This document shows positions 23,864-35,329 of a DNA stretch of 64,000 bases, piece after piece. The DNA is from Salticus scenicus (taxonomy: Eukaryota > Arthropoda > Arachnida > Araneae > Salticidae). A program made the position numbers and the translations under genes. Position 1 is the stretch's first letter; the number at the start of each line of letters is the position of its first letter. Location: NCBI GenBank assembly GCA_963930645.1, contig OZ005655.1, forward strand, positions 139,299,456-139,363,455, read 5' to 3'. Under the pieces are notes generated by a model. The model was not told the origin of the DNA. It ran no database searches and was given only the letters and a program-made list of their open reading frames with translations.

Positions 23864-26800
23864 TTAGTTTGTGGACCATAATTTCATATGGTCTGCAGAA
23901 GTACTAGTATGTATAGGTCCTTCATGATCGCCTATCTTTTCGACTTCATATCTGTCTTTGGACTTTACTCGCACAACTTTATAAGGACCTAAGAATTTTG
24001 GTCTTAGTTTCATGCCGGTTCCAAACTGAGTTCGCTGGATGGCAACTAGATCATTAATTTTATATACATGGGCTTTCTTTCTCTTCTTGTTGTAACATCG
24101 GCGATTTTCTTCCTGAATCTTAAGAATATTTTTTCTTGCTTCTTCACGAATGATGTTAAGATTATCAAGCATGGAATTTATCCTTTCCTCTTCGAGAAGT
24201 TCTAGTATTCTCTTATCTTCTTTCCTTCTCATTGTTACTCCAGTGAGTAGTTCAAAAGGAGTTCTTTTGGTACTTCTCGATGTGGTGGAATTAATAGTTC
24301 TCTGAACAGCCTCAACAAACTTGTACCACTTGTTAGGGTCATTTATACATAACTTGGATAATACAGGAATGATTGTTCGATGAAGTCTCTCAATTTGACC
24401 ATTCCCTCGTGGGATTCCAGTTGTGATGGTGTCATGTTCAATTCCCTCTGATTTACAGTAATCTGCAAATTCCTTAGATATGAACGCAGGTCCACGATCG
24501 GATATTATTCTTGCGCGATTACCAAAAATAGCAGCTTGCTGTTTTAATTTTTGCAAGGCGTCTGCTGAAGAAGTTGATTTGACTGGATATAGCCACGAAA
24601 ATTTACTAAATCCATCGATTACGGTGAAAATGTGATTGTAGTTTTTGTTAGTTGTTGGTAATGGACCCACAAAATCGATGTGATACGTGGATAATGGTAT
24701 ATCCCCTTTAGGGATAGGGTTCAAAAAACCTTCTCCTTTTCCCTGTTTCTTATTTACGAGAATACATTCTACGCAACTTTTTACAACGTTATCTACGCAT
24801 TTTTTCATATTAGAAAAATAGTAGTCTCTTTTTACTAACTCTTCAGTTTTATTAGCCGAAAAATGTCCTAAGGCATGACATTTCTTTACGACCTCAAGTT
24901 GCATGATCTCTGGGACAATTAGTACATCCCTATCATTTAACACTTTATATAAAACATTATTTTTTAACACATATTCGTCATTTTGGTTTTGTTGTAAAAG
25001 AGATTTCATAGTATTGATAAACTCATCATTTTCTTGAGCAGTAGCAATACGATGAGTAAGGGTATCAGTATTTACAGCCATTACAGGGTGTCTGCTAAGA
25101 GCGTCAACATGCTGCATTTGTTTACCAGGACGGTGTTCTACTTCGTAGTCGAATTCCTGTAGCAGGAAAGACCACCTGGCTACCTTAGGTGTCAATTCAC
25201 GTTTATCTAAAGTTTTAGTGAACGCTTGACAGTCAGTATAAATTTTAAATTTACTACCTAATAAATAGTTCCTAAAATTTTTAAGGGCTTCTACTATCGC
25301 TAACACTTCTAACTCATAACTACAGTATTTTTCTTCTTGTACAGAGGTCTTTTTACTCATATAATGGATTGGATAGTACTGTCCATCGTCATCTTGTTGT
25401 AATAGGATCGCACCGAATCCTAATTTAGATGCATCTGTATGAACTTCTAACTTATAGCCTTGCTTAAAAAGGTGTAAGACAGGTGCATTAGATAAAATGT
25501 CTTTAAGCTTTTGAAAAGCTAATTTCTGCTCTTGCTCGAATTTAAATGGAGTGGAAGCACGTAATAAGTCACTGAGTGGTCTTGCTATGTTGGCATATGA
25601 ACGAATAAATTTTCTAAAGTAACCCGTTAAACCTAAGAAACTCTGCACTTCCCTAGCATTACGGGGTTCTGGGAAATTTTGTACTGCGAGAGTTTTTTCT
25701 ACTGAGGGTTTAATCGTGCCATTCTCAATTATGTGACCTAAGAAATCGATCTTACGTTTCAAAAACTGACATTTCTTTAAATTTAACTCTAGACCAAATT
25801 TTGATGCCGTTTCTAACACACGTTTTAATTTATCTAACCCTTCATTCTCATCTTTAGATGGAATAATTATATCATCTAAATAAATAATTACAGTACCATC
25901 TTTTAATAGGTCTTTAAACACATAATTTACATATCTTTGAAATACTAAGGGACTATTACATAATCCATAGGGAACTTTTAGAAACTCATACTGGGCATTA
26001 TCGGTCACAAAAGCTGTATATTTCCTACTTTTTTCCTCTACATCAACTTGTAAAAACGCATTCTTTAAATCTAGTGTCGAAAAAACTTTACCCTCCCCTA
26101 ATCTATCAAATAAATCTTCAATATTTGGCAACGGGTATTTATCTTTAATTATTTTCTTATTTAAAGCACGATAATCACAGCATAACCTTATTCCTCCATC
26201 TTTTTTCCTACACACCACTATTGGCGAAGCATAATTTGATGTACTTTCTCTAATTATACCATCCTTTAACCACTGGTCAATTTGTCTGTCCACCTCTGAT
26301 TTCTCTACAAATGATAATCTGCGAGAGCGTGAACACACTGGTATATCATCAGATAAAATAATGGACATTTTTAAATCAGTACTTTTTGTTTTAACTGGCT
26401 TATAACTTTTTATTAATTCGCTTAATTTCTCTTTTAACGACTTATCTAAAATATAACTGACATCGAATTTTTCTTCTTCTGAAAAATTGCACATACTTGA
26501 AAAAAAAGAAACTATCTCATTTTCCTTTCGATCGAATACAGGAAAAGAACACCCACCTGCTTCATCGAAATTGCTTTCCCCCGAACGCGGAAAATTTTCT
26601 TTCCCCCCTGCTACGTCGCTGGAATTCGAAACATGTGTTTCCTCTTTATTTTGTTGTTTCAAAATATGAAAGATATTATTAGGCAGAATTACGTCGCATG
26701 TCAAATTGTTGCATAAAGCACCGATTATGTTTATTGAATCATGATTAGGTACAGATATTTTAAATTCAGTCAGATTTGCATCTTTCTTTTCATTAAAGCA

Positions 26801-28120
26801 GCTAACTAGAGTGGTTGAAGAAATAACATTTTTAGTCTGTGGAATGCTATTTTTATTTACAATTAGAATCGAAGAACCAGAATCTTTTAACCCTTTAAGT
26901 GGAATATCATCCACTAAAATATCAACATATTCGAGCTCATTAACAATTAGGTTAATCGGACTCGTTTCGGATTGAACTACTGAATTCGTTGGAAGATTTT
27001 CACGGAATTCTTTTTTCTCAGCAATACGTTTAGGACACACTCTAGCGAAATGAAATGTTTTCCCTTTAGCACCACAAATATAACACATTCTTTCATGCTT
27101 TTCGTGAGTTTGATTAGATACCGAATTACGTACTATGGGATCTTTATTATTATAATGTGTCTTTCTAAAAGGAGTTTTGTTTACAAACCGCTTATTCTCT
27201 GAACTTTCGTTTCGCGTATTATTATTAGTTTCAATTAACGATTTGCCTCTAGAAGAGTAGAATAAATCACACTCCCGACCTAATTCGTTGGGTTTAAACC
27301 AATTTTGACCTTCTCGAACACTAATATGTTCCTTAGTTCTAGAATCCAACGTTTCATATAATTTATCAGAAACTATAAGATCACACAATTGTTTAACATC
27401 GTTCACCCCTCTCAATCTACAATAGTAATCAAAAGAAGCGCTTAGACGTGAAGCGAATTGGACATGAGATTCTGAAGGATTACGGAACGCATTTTTAAAA
27501 TTACTTAAACATTCACGTGGCGTTGGTTGAAATTGTCTTAAAATTAATTCCTTAACTTTTTCATAATCGTTAATTTCTTCGGTGGTTACGTACGCAAGAA
27601 CCTGATTACATTTATCTCCCAATAAATTAATCAATATTTCCGATTTAAATTTAGGGGGTACATTTTTAGAAACGAATGCTTTTTCAAGGGATTGAAAAAA
27701 TAAGTGCAAAGCTTCCGGTTTCTCAGGTACTGAAATGGTTAAAGTTCGAATACTTCTAATTAAATTTTCTAATGATTGTGAAGTAGTTTCTGAATTTGAT
27801 TGCTCAACATTATTACTAGAATTATTTGCTGCAGCCTGTAACTTTAAATTCTGTAACTCTATTTCTTTTTCTAACTGGGATAATTTAATTCTTTCTATCT
27901 CAATTTTGGTTTGTTCTTCTACAGATTTCAACTTTTGTTCTTCTAGTAACATTTTAATAACACCTCTAACAAATTCTAAATCATTTTTATAAATATCAGA
28001 ACTCTCAATCAAAGTTTTGATTTCAAGTACCTTAGCTTCCGCCGGAACAGTTAGGCCTAATTCTTCAGCAATTGTTCTTAAATCTGCTTTTCTAATGCCT
28101 TGCAACACGTTTTGGGCCAT
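23864..28120 (-). CDS. gag-pol: Gag-Pol polyprotein of Ty3/gypsy retrotransposon
   Basis: A single uninterrupted frame of 1418 codons. The N-terminus (residues about 8-40) resembles a SAP-like helix pair, followed by a coiled, Gln/Glu-rich stretch and a Gag capsid-like region (about 115-330). A zinc knuckle has C346, C349, H357 and C362, a CX2CX7HX4C spacing three residues longer than the usual CX2CX4HX4C. The aspartic protease has D413 in a DSG motif. Reverse transcriptase has D684 and YLDD at 747-750. RNase H starts around D896 and ends near DALSR (1006). Integrase has the HX3H-X29-CX2C zinc domain (H1082, H1086, C1116, C1119), the catalytic triad D1149, D1208, E1244 (D-58-D-35-E) and a GPY motif at 1378-1380. 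Known roles are particle formation, processing, cDNA synthesis and insertion. Gag and Pol share one frame, so no frameshift is needed. The AUG at 28118-28120 is the first in frame after a 635 bp leader. It appears functional. Confidence 0.95.
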   Translation of the reverse strand: MAQNVLQGIRKADLRTIAEELGLTVPAEAKVLEIKTLIESSDIYKNDLEFVRGVIKMLLEEQKLKSVEEQTKIEIERIKLSQLEKEIELQNLKLQAAANNSSNNVEQSNSETTSQSLENLIRSIRTLTISVPEKPEALHLFFQSLEKAFVSKNVPPKFKSEILINLLGDKCNQVLAYVTTEEINDYEKVKELILRQFQPTPRECLSNFKNAFRNPSESHVQFASRLSASFDYYCRLRGVNDVKQLCDLIVSDKLYETLDSRTKEHISVREGQNWFKPNELGRECDLFYSSRGKSLIETNNNTRNESSENKRFVNKTPFRKTHYNNKDPIVRNSVSNQTHEKHERMCYICGAKGKTFHFARVCPKRIAEKKEFRENLPTNSVVQSETSPINLIVNELEYVDILVDDIPLKGLKDSGSSILIVNKNSIPQTKNVISSTTLVSCFNEKKDANLTEFKISVPNHDSINIIGALCNNLTCDVILPNNIFHILKQQNKEETHVSNSSDVAGGKENFPRSGESNFDEAGGCSFPVFDRKENEIVSFFSSMCNFSEEEKFDVSYILDKSLKEKLSELIKSYKPVKTKSTDLKMSIILSDDIPVCSRSRRLSFVEKSEVDRQIDQWLKDGIIRESTSNYASPIVVCRKKDGGIRLCCDYRALNKKIIKDKYPLPNIEDLFDRLGEGKVFSTLDLKNAFLQVDVEEKSRKYTAFVTDNAQYEFLKVPYGLCNSPLVFQRYVNYVFKDLLKDGTVIIYLDDIIIPSKDENEGLDKLKRVLETASKFGLELNLKKCQFLKRKIDFLGHIIENGTIKPSVEKTLAVQNFPEPRNAREVQSFLGLTGYFRKFIRSYANIARPLSDLLRASTPFKFEQEQKLAFQKLKDILSNAPVLHLFKQGYKLEVHTDASKLGFGAILLQQDDDGQYYPIHYMSKKTSVQEEKYCSYELEVLAIVEALKNFRNYLLGSKFKIYTDCQAFTKTLDKRELTPKVARWSFLLQEFDYEVEHRPGKQMQHVDALSRHPVMAVNTDTLTHRIATAQENDEFINTMKSLLQQNQNDEYVLKNNVLYKVLNDRDVLIVPEIMQLEVVKKCHALGHFSANKTEELVKRDYYFSNMKKCVDNVVKSCVECILVNKKQGKGEGFLNPIPKGDIPLSTYHIDFVGPLPTTNKNYNHIFTVIDGFSKFSWLYPVKSTSSADALQKLKQQAAIFGNRARIISDRGPAFISKEFADYCKSEGIEHDTITTGIPRGNGQIERLHRTIIPVLSKLCINDPNKWYKFVEAVQRTINSTTSRSTKRTPFELLTGVTMRRKEDKRILELLEEERINSMLDNLNIIREEARKNILKIQEENRRCYNKKRKKAHVYKINDLVAIQRTQFGTGMKLRPKFLGPYKVVRVKSKDRYEVEKIGDHEGPIHTSTSADHMKLWSTN

Positions 28121-28755
28121 TATAACTCTAAATAATTACTTATACCAAAAAATATTTCAATATTTCTACCAAATTAATATCATACTTAAATAGAAACAAA
28201 ATAATATGAGAACAATTTTCTCAAAAAATGATTCTATGGTTTTTGTTCTCAAATCAAAATTATCATGATTTTTAAATAACCACATGCAGAACAATTTGTA
28301 ATATACAACAGAATACTTAGATCATCTTATATATTTCTTAATTATTACACATATTTCATATAATATCACCATTATCATTATTGTTCTCTATTTAATAATT
28401 GTCATCACTTTCGTTTTAAAATAATATTGTTATAATATTGTTAAAATATTATTGCAAACAGTAATAAGCAAAATTATAAAAGATTACTCAGAATATTTTT
28501 TTCAATCATAATTCTTATTTTTATTCATTCTTCTCAAGTTATATTATTTATTTTATTTCATCACACATTGAAACCAAAAGTGTTCTCAAAAGTATTTCAC
28601 CATTAATTTCTAATTCAAAATAGTAACTCAAACTCTTTTTGCTCAATATATGCATTAATCATTATTATCCACTATCAAACACAATGATAAATATATAACA
28701 ATAACAGTTACCTTTTTTAACTTGTTGGTGGTAATATCGCGGCAGAGTCCCCACT
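28121..28755 (-). other. Retrotransposon 5' leader
   Basis: AT-rich, 635 bp, between the 5' LTR and the gag-pol start. No upstream gene is seen. It should hold packaging and dimerisation signals, but I cannot point to them. Confidence 0.6.
28736..28753 (-). promoter_or_regulatory. Candidate primer binding site
   Basis: Two bases after the 5' LTR the minus strand reads TGGGGACTCTGCCGCGAT. The leading TGG would pair with a tRNA CCA tail. The implied discriminator base is C, which is uncommon, and I cannot name the tRNA. Confidence 0.45.
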
Positions 28756-29235
28756 TGTAGTATATGAGCTGGGCGTCTAGGGGTGGGGCAATGAAGAGGT
28801 GCGATTAAGATAACTAAAAACATTTATTACGTACACAACACAGTTTACACAAAGATAAAATGATAATATTAGCAGGGTTTCCATCAATAACATTTGCTGG
28901 TTTCGAGGCCTAATACACATAACAAGCTCTCTTCATTACTAGGACTAACAGAAAGTAACATATATGAGCACTGACTCGCTCTACAATTCACATTAGTACC
29001 TACGCGTACTATTTCTAATAAGTGAGATTATGGTATAGAGCTCTCCATGGCTCTACACACTTATACAGAGCACAACAAGCTCTAATTAGCAGAAAAATGA
29101 GCCTGTCAGCCTACGCGCTGAAGGTCTCAACCGATCTCCACTGCAGCCAGATCTCAACTCCTCCGTTTGTCATCTCGTTCAATGATACGCATCCGAGGCA
29201 GCGCCATCTGTAGGCTGTGCACGGAACTTCCCACA
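28756..29235 (-). repeat. 5' LTR (480 bp)
   Basis: Same length and ends as the LTR at 23186-23665. It should contain the promoter and RNA start, but no individual promoter element was identified with confidence. Confidence 0.95.
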
Positions 29236-29398
29236 TATATATTATTTTTTTTTCGTCTATCTTTTAAGTATAATAATTAAGAAAACTTTGCAAGGTGTTT
29301 TTTTTTTTTTTTTCTTGACTGTTTGAGAAAAGTGATATGTTTAAAAGAACACAGTTATTGGCGGTTCAACATGTTTTCCTTGAGATGCAGCAACTTTC

Positions 29399-29429
<31 letters not shown>

Positions 29430-30434
29430 TGTATGTTTATTTTAGTTTATTTTTGTAAGCATAATAATTAAAGAGCTTAAAAAAATGTTTAACAGAAATG
29501 ACTATTTTTAAAAACAAAGTTAAACAAACAAACAAAAAATTATATATATATATATATTCAACAAAAGCTTTTCATTTATTTTACACTGATAGAGATCTTT
29601 TCTTTATACAGAGATGAAAGTGTTCCGCTTCTTTTGCCAACAGTATTTTCCTACAAAAATTTCTAACCTATAAAATCACAAAAATAACAGTAAAAATATG
29701 ATGATTTTCTGTATAGAAAAGTTGGTGGCAGAAGAAAGCGGAATTCTTTCATCCCTGATTATATTGTAAAAATTAAAGGAGTAACTGCATTCGTATGTAC
29801 AGTACATAACATTCTAACTTTAAAGCAGCAAAAAACCATCTAGAAAAATTAAGGATTACTGGTAGTATTAAAAAGGTAGTTCATGCAGCTATATGCTGCC
29901 TGAATAAACAATTTACAACATTAACGTATAAAAATAAAAAAGTTAATTAATAAAAAGATTTTTTTATCATGTTTGGATAGAAAGTCCGAAAAAGTGGACA
30001 AATTAAAATATTCAGATAAGCTATGTTTAAACAGAATTCTTGTCGGAAAAGCTTTAGTTTTTATTTTGACATAGGAAAATACGCATTTTTATTTCAAAAT
30101 ACGCTAACTAATTGCGTTGGTTGGTATAGAGATGTACTGAAGTTATATAAATCTATGTTCATTTGTAATGTTCCTTCTTAAAAAAAAAAAAATGTTATAA
30201 CTGAAAAAAAGATACAACTGAAGCAGAAAAGGGGCAAGAGAAAATGCATATTAATATTAATTTTAAATGTTTTTTATTAATTATAATTTTTCTCAGTAAT
30301 CAAAAAAAGGGTTTTTTTTTTTTTTTTTTTTTTTTCCTTCTTGCTTTTCAGAACATGAAACTAGGAAAATGGTGCATTTTGACAATTGTATAAAGGACAG
30401 AACGCTACGCCCTAATGGCCTAGAGGGAACGCTT
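29236..30434. other. AT-rich intergenic DNA with homopolymers
   Basis: No gene is seen. T runs followed by GT repeats occur near 29300 and 29398-29432. Confidence 0.5.
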
Positions 30435-30640
30435 TTCACTGACTGAATTACTGATTAATGATAAACCTAGCTACTCACGTTTCACACACAAGTTAATATA
30501 TAGCACTAATTAACAAAACCCTTTTAATATAACCGAGTTTATAATATTGCTGTTCGGAGTATTAACGTTGCTTAAAAAGATCTCTCTTTTATTGCTTTTG
30601 AAATCCTTGTTTTTTTCATATTTATTTCTAATGAATAGAG
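30435..30640. repeat. Diverged duplicate, copy 1
   Basis: It shares 'ctactcacgttt', 'aattaacaaaaccctttt', 'aaaaagat' and 'tttctaatgaata' in order with 31865-32075, about 1.43 kb downstream in the same orientation. No gene is seen. Confidence 0.5.
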
Positions 30641-30730
30641 TCTGGTGGGGGGTATAATGAGTAAAAATAGAAATGTAGCATTTTTTGGCCATTCATCGCT
30701 TTTTTTATTTTTATTTTTTTTATTTTAGTG

Positions 30731-30801
<71 letters not shown>

Positions 30802-31864
30802 TTTTATGCGATGGACTTATTGTTATCACAAAATACTTGTTTTGATTTGTGAATGCCTGTCAGTTATCCGTGGAATTATCCCATAATAATATATATATTT
30901 AAAATTTTATTAATATTAGCACATTTATTTGGATTGTTTAATTTTATATCGCAACTAATCGATACTGAAGTATTTAAAACATCATTGTCTTTATTATTTC
31001 TACAAAAAAAAAAAAAAAAAAAAAAAAAAACACTGCTGCAGAAAAAGTGGTTAGTAAAAAAACTTCTTTTTTGTCCTTTAGTAGCTTATTTCCCATTACT
31101 ATTCTGACTGTAAATTGTTAGATTATCTATATTTATGCATATGTTTTTCTCAGTTAGTGAGATTCTATTTTTAACAGCTTCCCATTAAAAAAAAAAAAAA
31201 AAAAAAAAAAAAGGGTAACTTAAAATTCTGTTTCTTTAAATTCTTTATATATTCACTCTTCAAACTTACAGAAAATTGTTTATGCGGGTTAGGAAATGTA
31301 GCTTTTGACATTTTCTGAATATGACTTTCTTTATGCAATGTTTTTAAAATTGTTCTCCGTGAAAGTGCTTTACTAAACCAAAAACCTTACATCCAGAAGT
31401 TGTGTAGCATGAGATGCTTTAGGAAGTAGATAAAATATGGCTATTTTATTGAGTATAACTAATTTCAAATTTCAATATTTGAAAAATTTAAAATAAATTG
31501 CTATGCCTATCTTATACCCATTTCCCCCCACCATAGAAAAATATTCTTTCAAAATCAATATTATTATCAATTTAAAAAAAAATCTGTACTTCAAAACTTC
31601 TAACTGAATGATGGATAGATAAATTTTGTTAATAAACTATATGAAATATTAGTTTTAAAAAAGTTTTTTAGGCCTATAATAAACAGCTAAACATTCTTAA
31701 AAGAAATAGAATGTTATGTGTGTTGTTAAATTTAAAATAAAAAATGTTTTTTCCGAAAAATAAATGTTGGCAACAAAGGGACCAAAGTATTTTATCATTT
31801 ATCATTAATTCATTATACCACATACATTGCATCTAAATTGTAAAAATATTGCATTTTACCCCAC
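30641..31864. other. Microsatellite-rich spacer
   Basis: It contains a TA run near 30730, a long TG run at 30763-30800 and A runs of about 25-30 near 31003 and 31185. No gene is seen. Confidence 0.55.
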
Positions 31865-32075
31865 CAGACCTTGTATGAAATAACGTACCGTCATTAATCA
31901 CTTATAAATCTAACTACTCACGTTTTGCACGAGCTAATATATTGCGCTAATTAATACAATACTTTTAGTGTAACTGAGCTTACAGTATTACTCTTTCAAC
32001 TTTGCATAAAAAGATGTTTCATCCGTTGCTCTAAAATCTTTATTTTGCAAGAGCCACTTCTAATGAATACTAAAA
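31865..32075. repeat. Diverged duplicate, copy 2
   Basis: Counterpart of 30435-30640, with many substitutions and small indels. Confidence 0.5.
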
Positions 32076-32814
32076 ATAACTTCCCATCATTTATCAATTA
32101 ACTTCCAATTTTATTGGCTTCTGTTTTAGTGACTTCTGACTTTCTTGCGGCATTTCTTCTCCCAGTTAACGAAGAATCAGTATTGCATTTCATTTTGATC
32201 CTAACTTTGACGGATTATTTATGACTCTATTATAGAACTGCAGGAGGAAACGTTTTCTTCTTTGTTCCGGCCATACTTTATTCCAAAATACCTGCAGTTG
32301 ACACTTTTATTGGTTACTTTGCGATGGTTTAAATATTAACCGAGGTTTACATAGAATTTTGTACCATAATATATTTTTTGTTAGGAGAAAGGAATAAAAT
32401 AACTTTTATGTACTTGTATTTTGATTTATATTTTTGTGTATGTATGGTTAAAAAAAAGTACCGCTGCTTAAAAACTGTTAGAAGTACCATCTAAATAAGG
32501 ATTGATGCTTACTTATAAGTTTTTAAAAATTATGATTAAGGGCAAAAGAGTTAATAATTTAGCAGGTTAGTATTATTGTTCTTTTCGAAAATGCAGATTC
32601 AAAAGTTAAAATGTTTTAGAGAAATCGGATAAATTTTGGAGAGATTCTCAGTTCCATAAGTCAACAAGTCTATCCCTAACATTCATGATATTAACCTCGT
32701 TATTATTATTTTGTTTATATTTTTTAATGAGAAACATATTGCATTATTACCACAAGACTTTTTTTTTTTATCTATCAACATACAGAAATTAAATATCTCT
32801 TTCACACACGCAGC
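32076..32814. other. AT-rich intergenic DNA
   Basis: No gene or recognisable element is seen. Confidence 0.5.
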
Positions 32815-33420
32815 TAGGACTGGGCGATGTTGAAAATCTTGTATCGCAATGCCAATAACAAGCTTTATATCGCGATTTAACGATACATCGATATTTAAAA
32901 AAATTATATTAACGTTCAGATTTTAGATTTTGCAATAGTTTAATTGAAACTTTTTATTTGTAATTTTTATTGAATATATAGGATACAATTTATGATTACA
33001 GTTAGAATTCTGCAATTCAAATGTAATTAATAATAATAATAATAATGAAATTTTGCACAACTCGAAGCAACTCTTGCTTAATCCTAAACACGTACTTTGA
33101 CGTATCAAAGTTTGCCTAAATATGCAATACATATATTTTTTGTATTACTTAAAAAATTGCATGACTAGATTCATCGGTACATAACATGCGAGTTACTTTT
33201 TCGAGAGTAAGATTGATTTATTTCAATAGTAATTCGCGAAGTATTAAATCTAAGTTTCTTTGCGCAACTCGATGTTTTTCTAAGCTTTCAATCAGCTTTC
33301 CAATCTTCAATTTTATATCCCTTTCTCTATCTAAAGCTCTTTTCTGATGAGGTTAATGCGCTATTGAAAGAATGGTTCAGTTTAATATTCTGTTATTTTA
33401 CTCGTTAATAATACATCGAT
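32815..33420. mobile_element. Possible hAT-like relic with ATCGATAC motifs
   Basis: The left tip TAGGACTGGGCGATGTTG is followed by 'tgtatcgcaatg', 'tatcgcgat' and 'gatacatcgatat' motifs. This is the same tip-plus-motif-array layout as the better defined hAT-like elements here. A 'aatacatcgattg' motif near 33408 could mark the other side, but no matching tip or duplication was found. Confidence 0.35.
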
Positions 33421-33756
33421 TGTTCTGTAGTAGTTACACCTGCAGTTGCTATATGATTGAAGTTGAAATAAAATATTTATTTTTAATTTTTTTGTAAAGA
33501 AACATAGGGTAAGTGCACCAGTGATTGACACTTTTAGAGCAATCTCTGATGTTTTTAATGTACTAGTCAGTCATCAGGAAATATTTTTAGAAATCTTAAG
33601 TTAGTACATATAATATGAAAGACATTCAGAACCACATACATGTTAAAATATTTGACAACATTTATTTATTTATTTATTTATTTTTTTATGAATTTTTATT
33701 TGACACCCACTCAATGTTCCAGTTATTGATACTGCCAGTTTTTCATTTTATCAGTA

Positions 33757-33764
33757 ATTGGCAC
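33757..33764. repeat. 8 bp target duplication, left
   Basis: ATTGGCAC, identical to 37275-37282. Confidence 0.8.
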
Positions 33765-34242
33765 TAGGGATGAAACGGATAGTGATTTTGCCGGATACCG
33801 GATATCGGATATCCGGAGCTCTTCTGCCTGCCGGATACGGATATCCGGACCGGATATCCGTCGGATATCCGGCATTAGTTTTGTTTTTTGGTGTGTTGTA
33901 TATTTATTTTCTTTTTCTTTATTTTAAAACAATAAAATATAAACATATTTCATAAACTATTCTTTAAAAAACATTTTAAATATAATTTATTTAAACATAT
34001 TTATTTAATATTCTATTTATTTGTGCGATATTGCCATGAAGAATAAAATTTTAAGCCTAACATACTCATTCCTACACTTGCAATTTTTGGTGAAAAGCAC
34101 TATCACAAAAGGATAGGTTTTGTTCAGAATTATAAAACTAAAACTTATTATTTACATATTTTTTACAATACTATTTAAAAAAAAAATGAAATAAATTATT
34201 TTACTAATATAATCACAGTTGAAGGGTTGTTTTCACATGAAA

Positions 34243-35275
34243 ACCAATATGTTGTGGCCATCACAAAACTTTCTTCTACATAATTCTATATAACAGCGCC
34301 ACTTACGGTTTAAATCGTATAAAAGTTTAACCATAGCTTCTCACAATAAATATTTTACAAAAGGAGTTTATGCAATTTTAATCAACAGATGCTGAGATAT
34401 ACGCTTGTGAAAAATCATAATAGAAGCTCCACCTGCCGGCTGATATACACATAAATAAGGTCAACATTTGCTTTCATAATAGTTGTCTTATATATCAAGT
34501 TTCATGCACATATGTCATAGAAGTTGGGATTAACTTAGCCTATTCATTGGGTAAATTGTAGTGCAGTATTGCCACCTGTTGGCCAATATACACCTAAAAT
34601 AAATTGCAATAGTGTTTCACAATGGCTGGTTCTCTCACATACCAAGTTCTATGCTATTACACACAATAGAATAAGAGAGATAGCCTTCCCCTTTTGGGGG
34701 GAAATTTCTGTATTGCAGAGCCACCTACTGACCAACATGCACCCAAACTGAACCAGCATAATTTCTCATAATGCCTTTCCAACATGAAGTTTTGTGTAGT
34801 TACATGAAATAGAACCTAAAATATAGCCTTCCCTAAATTGCAGAAAGCACTGTATAACAGCACCACATGTAGAGCGATTGGCACCAAAATTTGATAGGCA
34901 CTAATATATGCCAAGTTACATGTAAATATACATTTATATGAAATTCTGTGCAGTATTTTCTGAGATATAGCCTTCCTCTAAGTTACAGAAATCGCAGTAT
35001 GGCAGCACCACCTGTTGAGCCATTTGCATCAAAAGTTGGTAGGCACTGATTTATGTCATGGTGCAACTACACATAAATTTATATGTAATTGTAGTACACA
35101 GTAGTTCCGGAGGTACAGTTGAACAGAATTTTTGTCACACACACACACACACACAGACATTTTTTTTAAATTGGTCAAACCAGGTTCTGGACTTCTTAAA
35201 ATGTGTAAATCCATTAAAAACCAGAAGTTGAAATTTTTTATGAATCCAATACTTTTTTTTGAGACATTTATAAGA
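34243..35275 (-). mobile_element. Helitron/Helentron-like element, family A copy 6
   Basis: On the minus strand it starts near 35275 with 'aaaagtattggattc', the conserved GGATTTACACATTTT block and a GT tract (AC run on the plus strand near 35134-35153). It continues with about five internal units of roughly 160 bp and ends in the family hairpin near 34243, where CTAG has become TTGG. Inserted in the hAT-like element. Confidence 0.65.
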
Positions 35276-35329
35276 AAACATAAAAGAAAGAAGAAAAAAT
35301 AAATAAATAAATGAACTAAAAGCTTCAAA

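Larger units (their letters stand above)
23186..29235 (-). mobile_element. Complete Ty3/gypsy-type LTR retrotransposon, 6050 bp
   Basis: Two 480 bp direct LTRs starting TG and ending CA bracket one intact gag-pol frame on the minus strand. The target duplication is TATA, inside a TA microsatellite. The LTRs differ at one position that I can find (A at 23202, G at 28772), so the insertion is recent. Domain order (protease, RT, RNase H, integrase with a GPY/F-like C-terminus) places it in Ty3/gypsy. There is no room for an env gene: only about 200 bp separate the stop codon from the 3' LTR. Confidence 0.95.

Noticed and set aside
26487..26682. Plus-strand open stretches within gag-pol
   Set aside because: Antisense shadows of the intact minus-strand gene.
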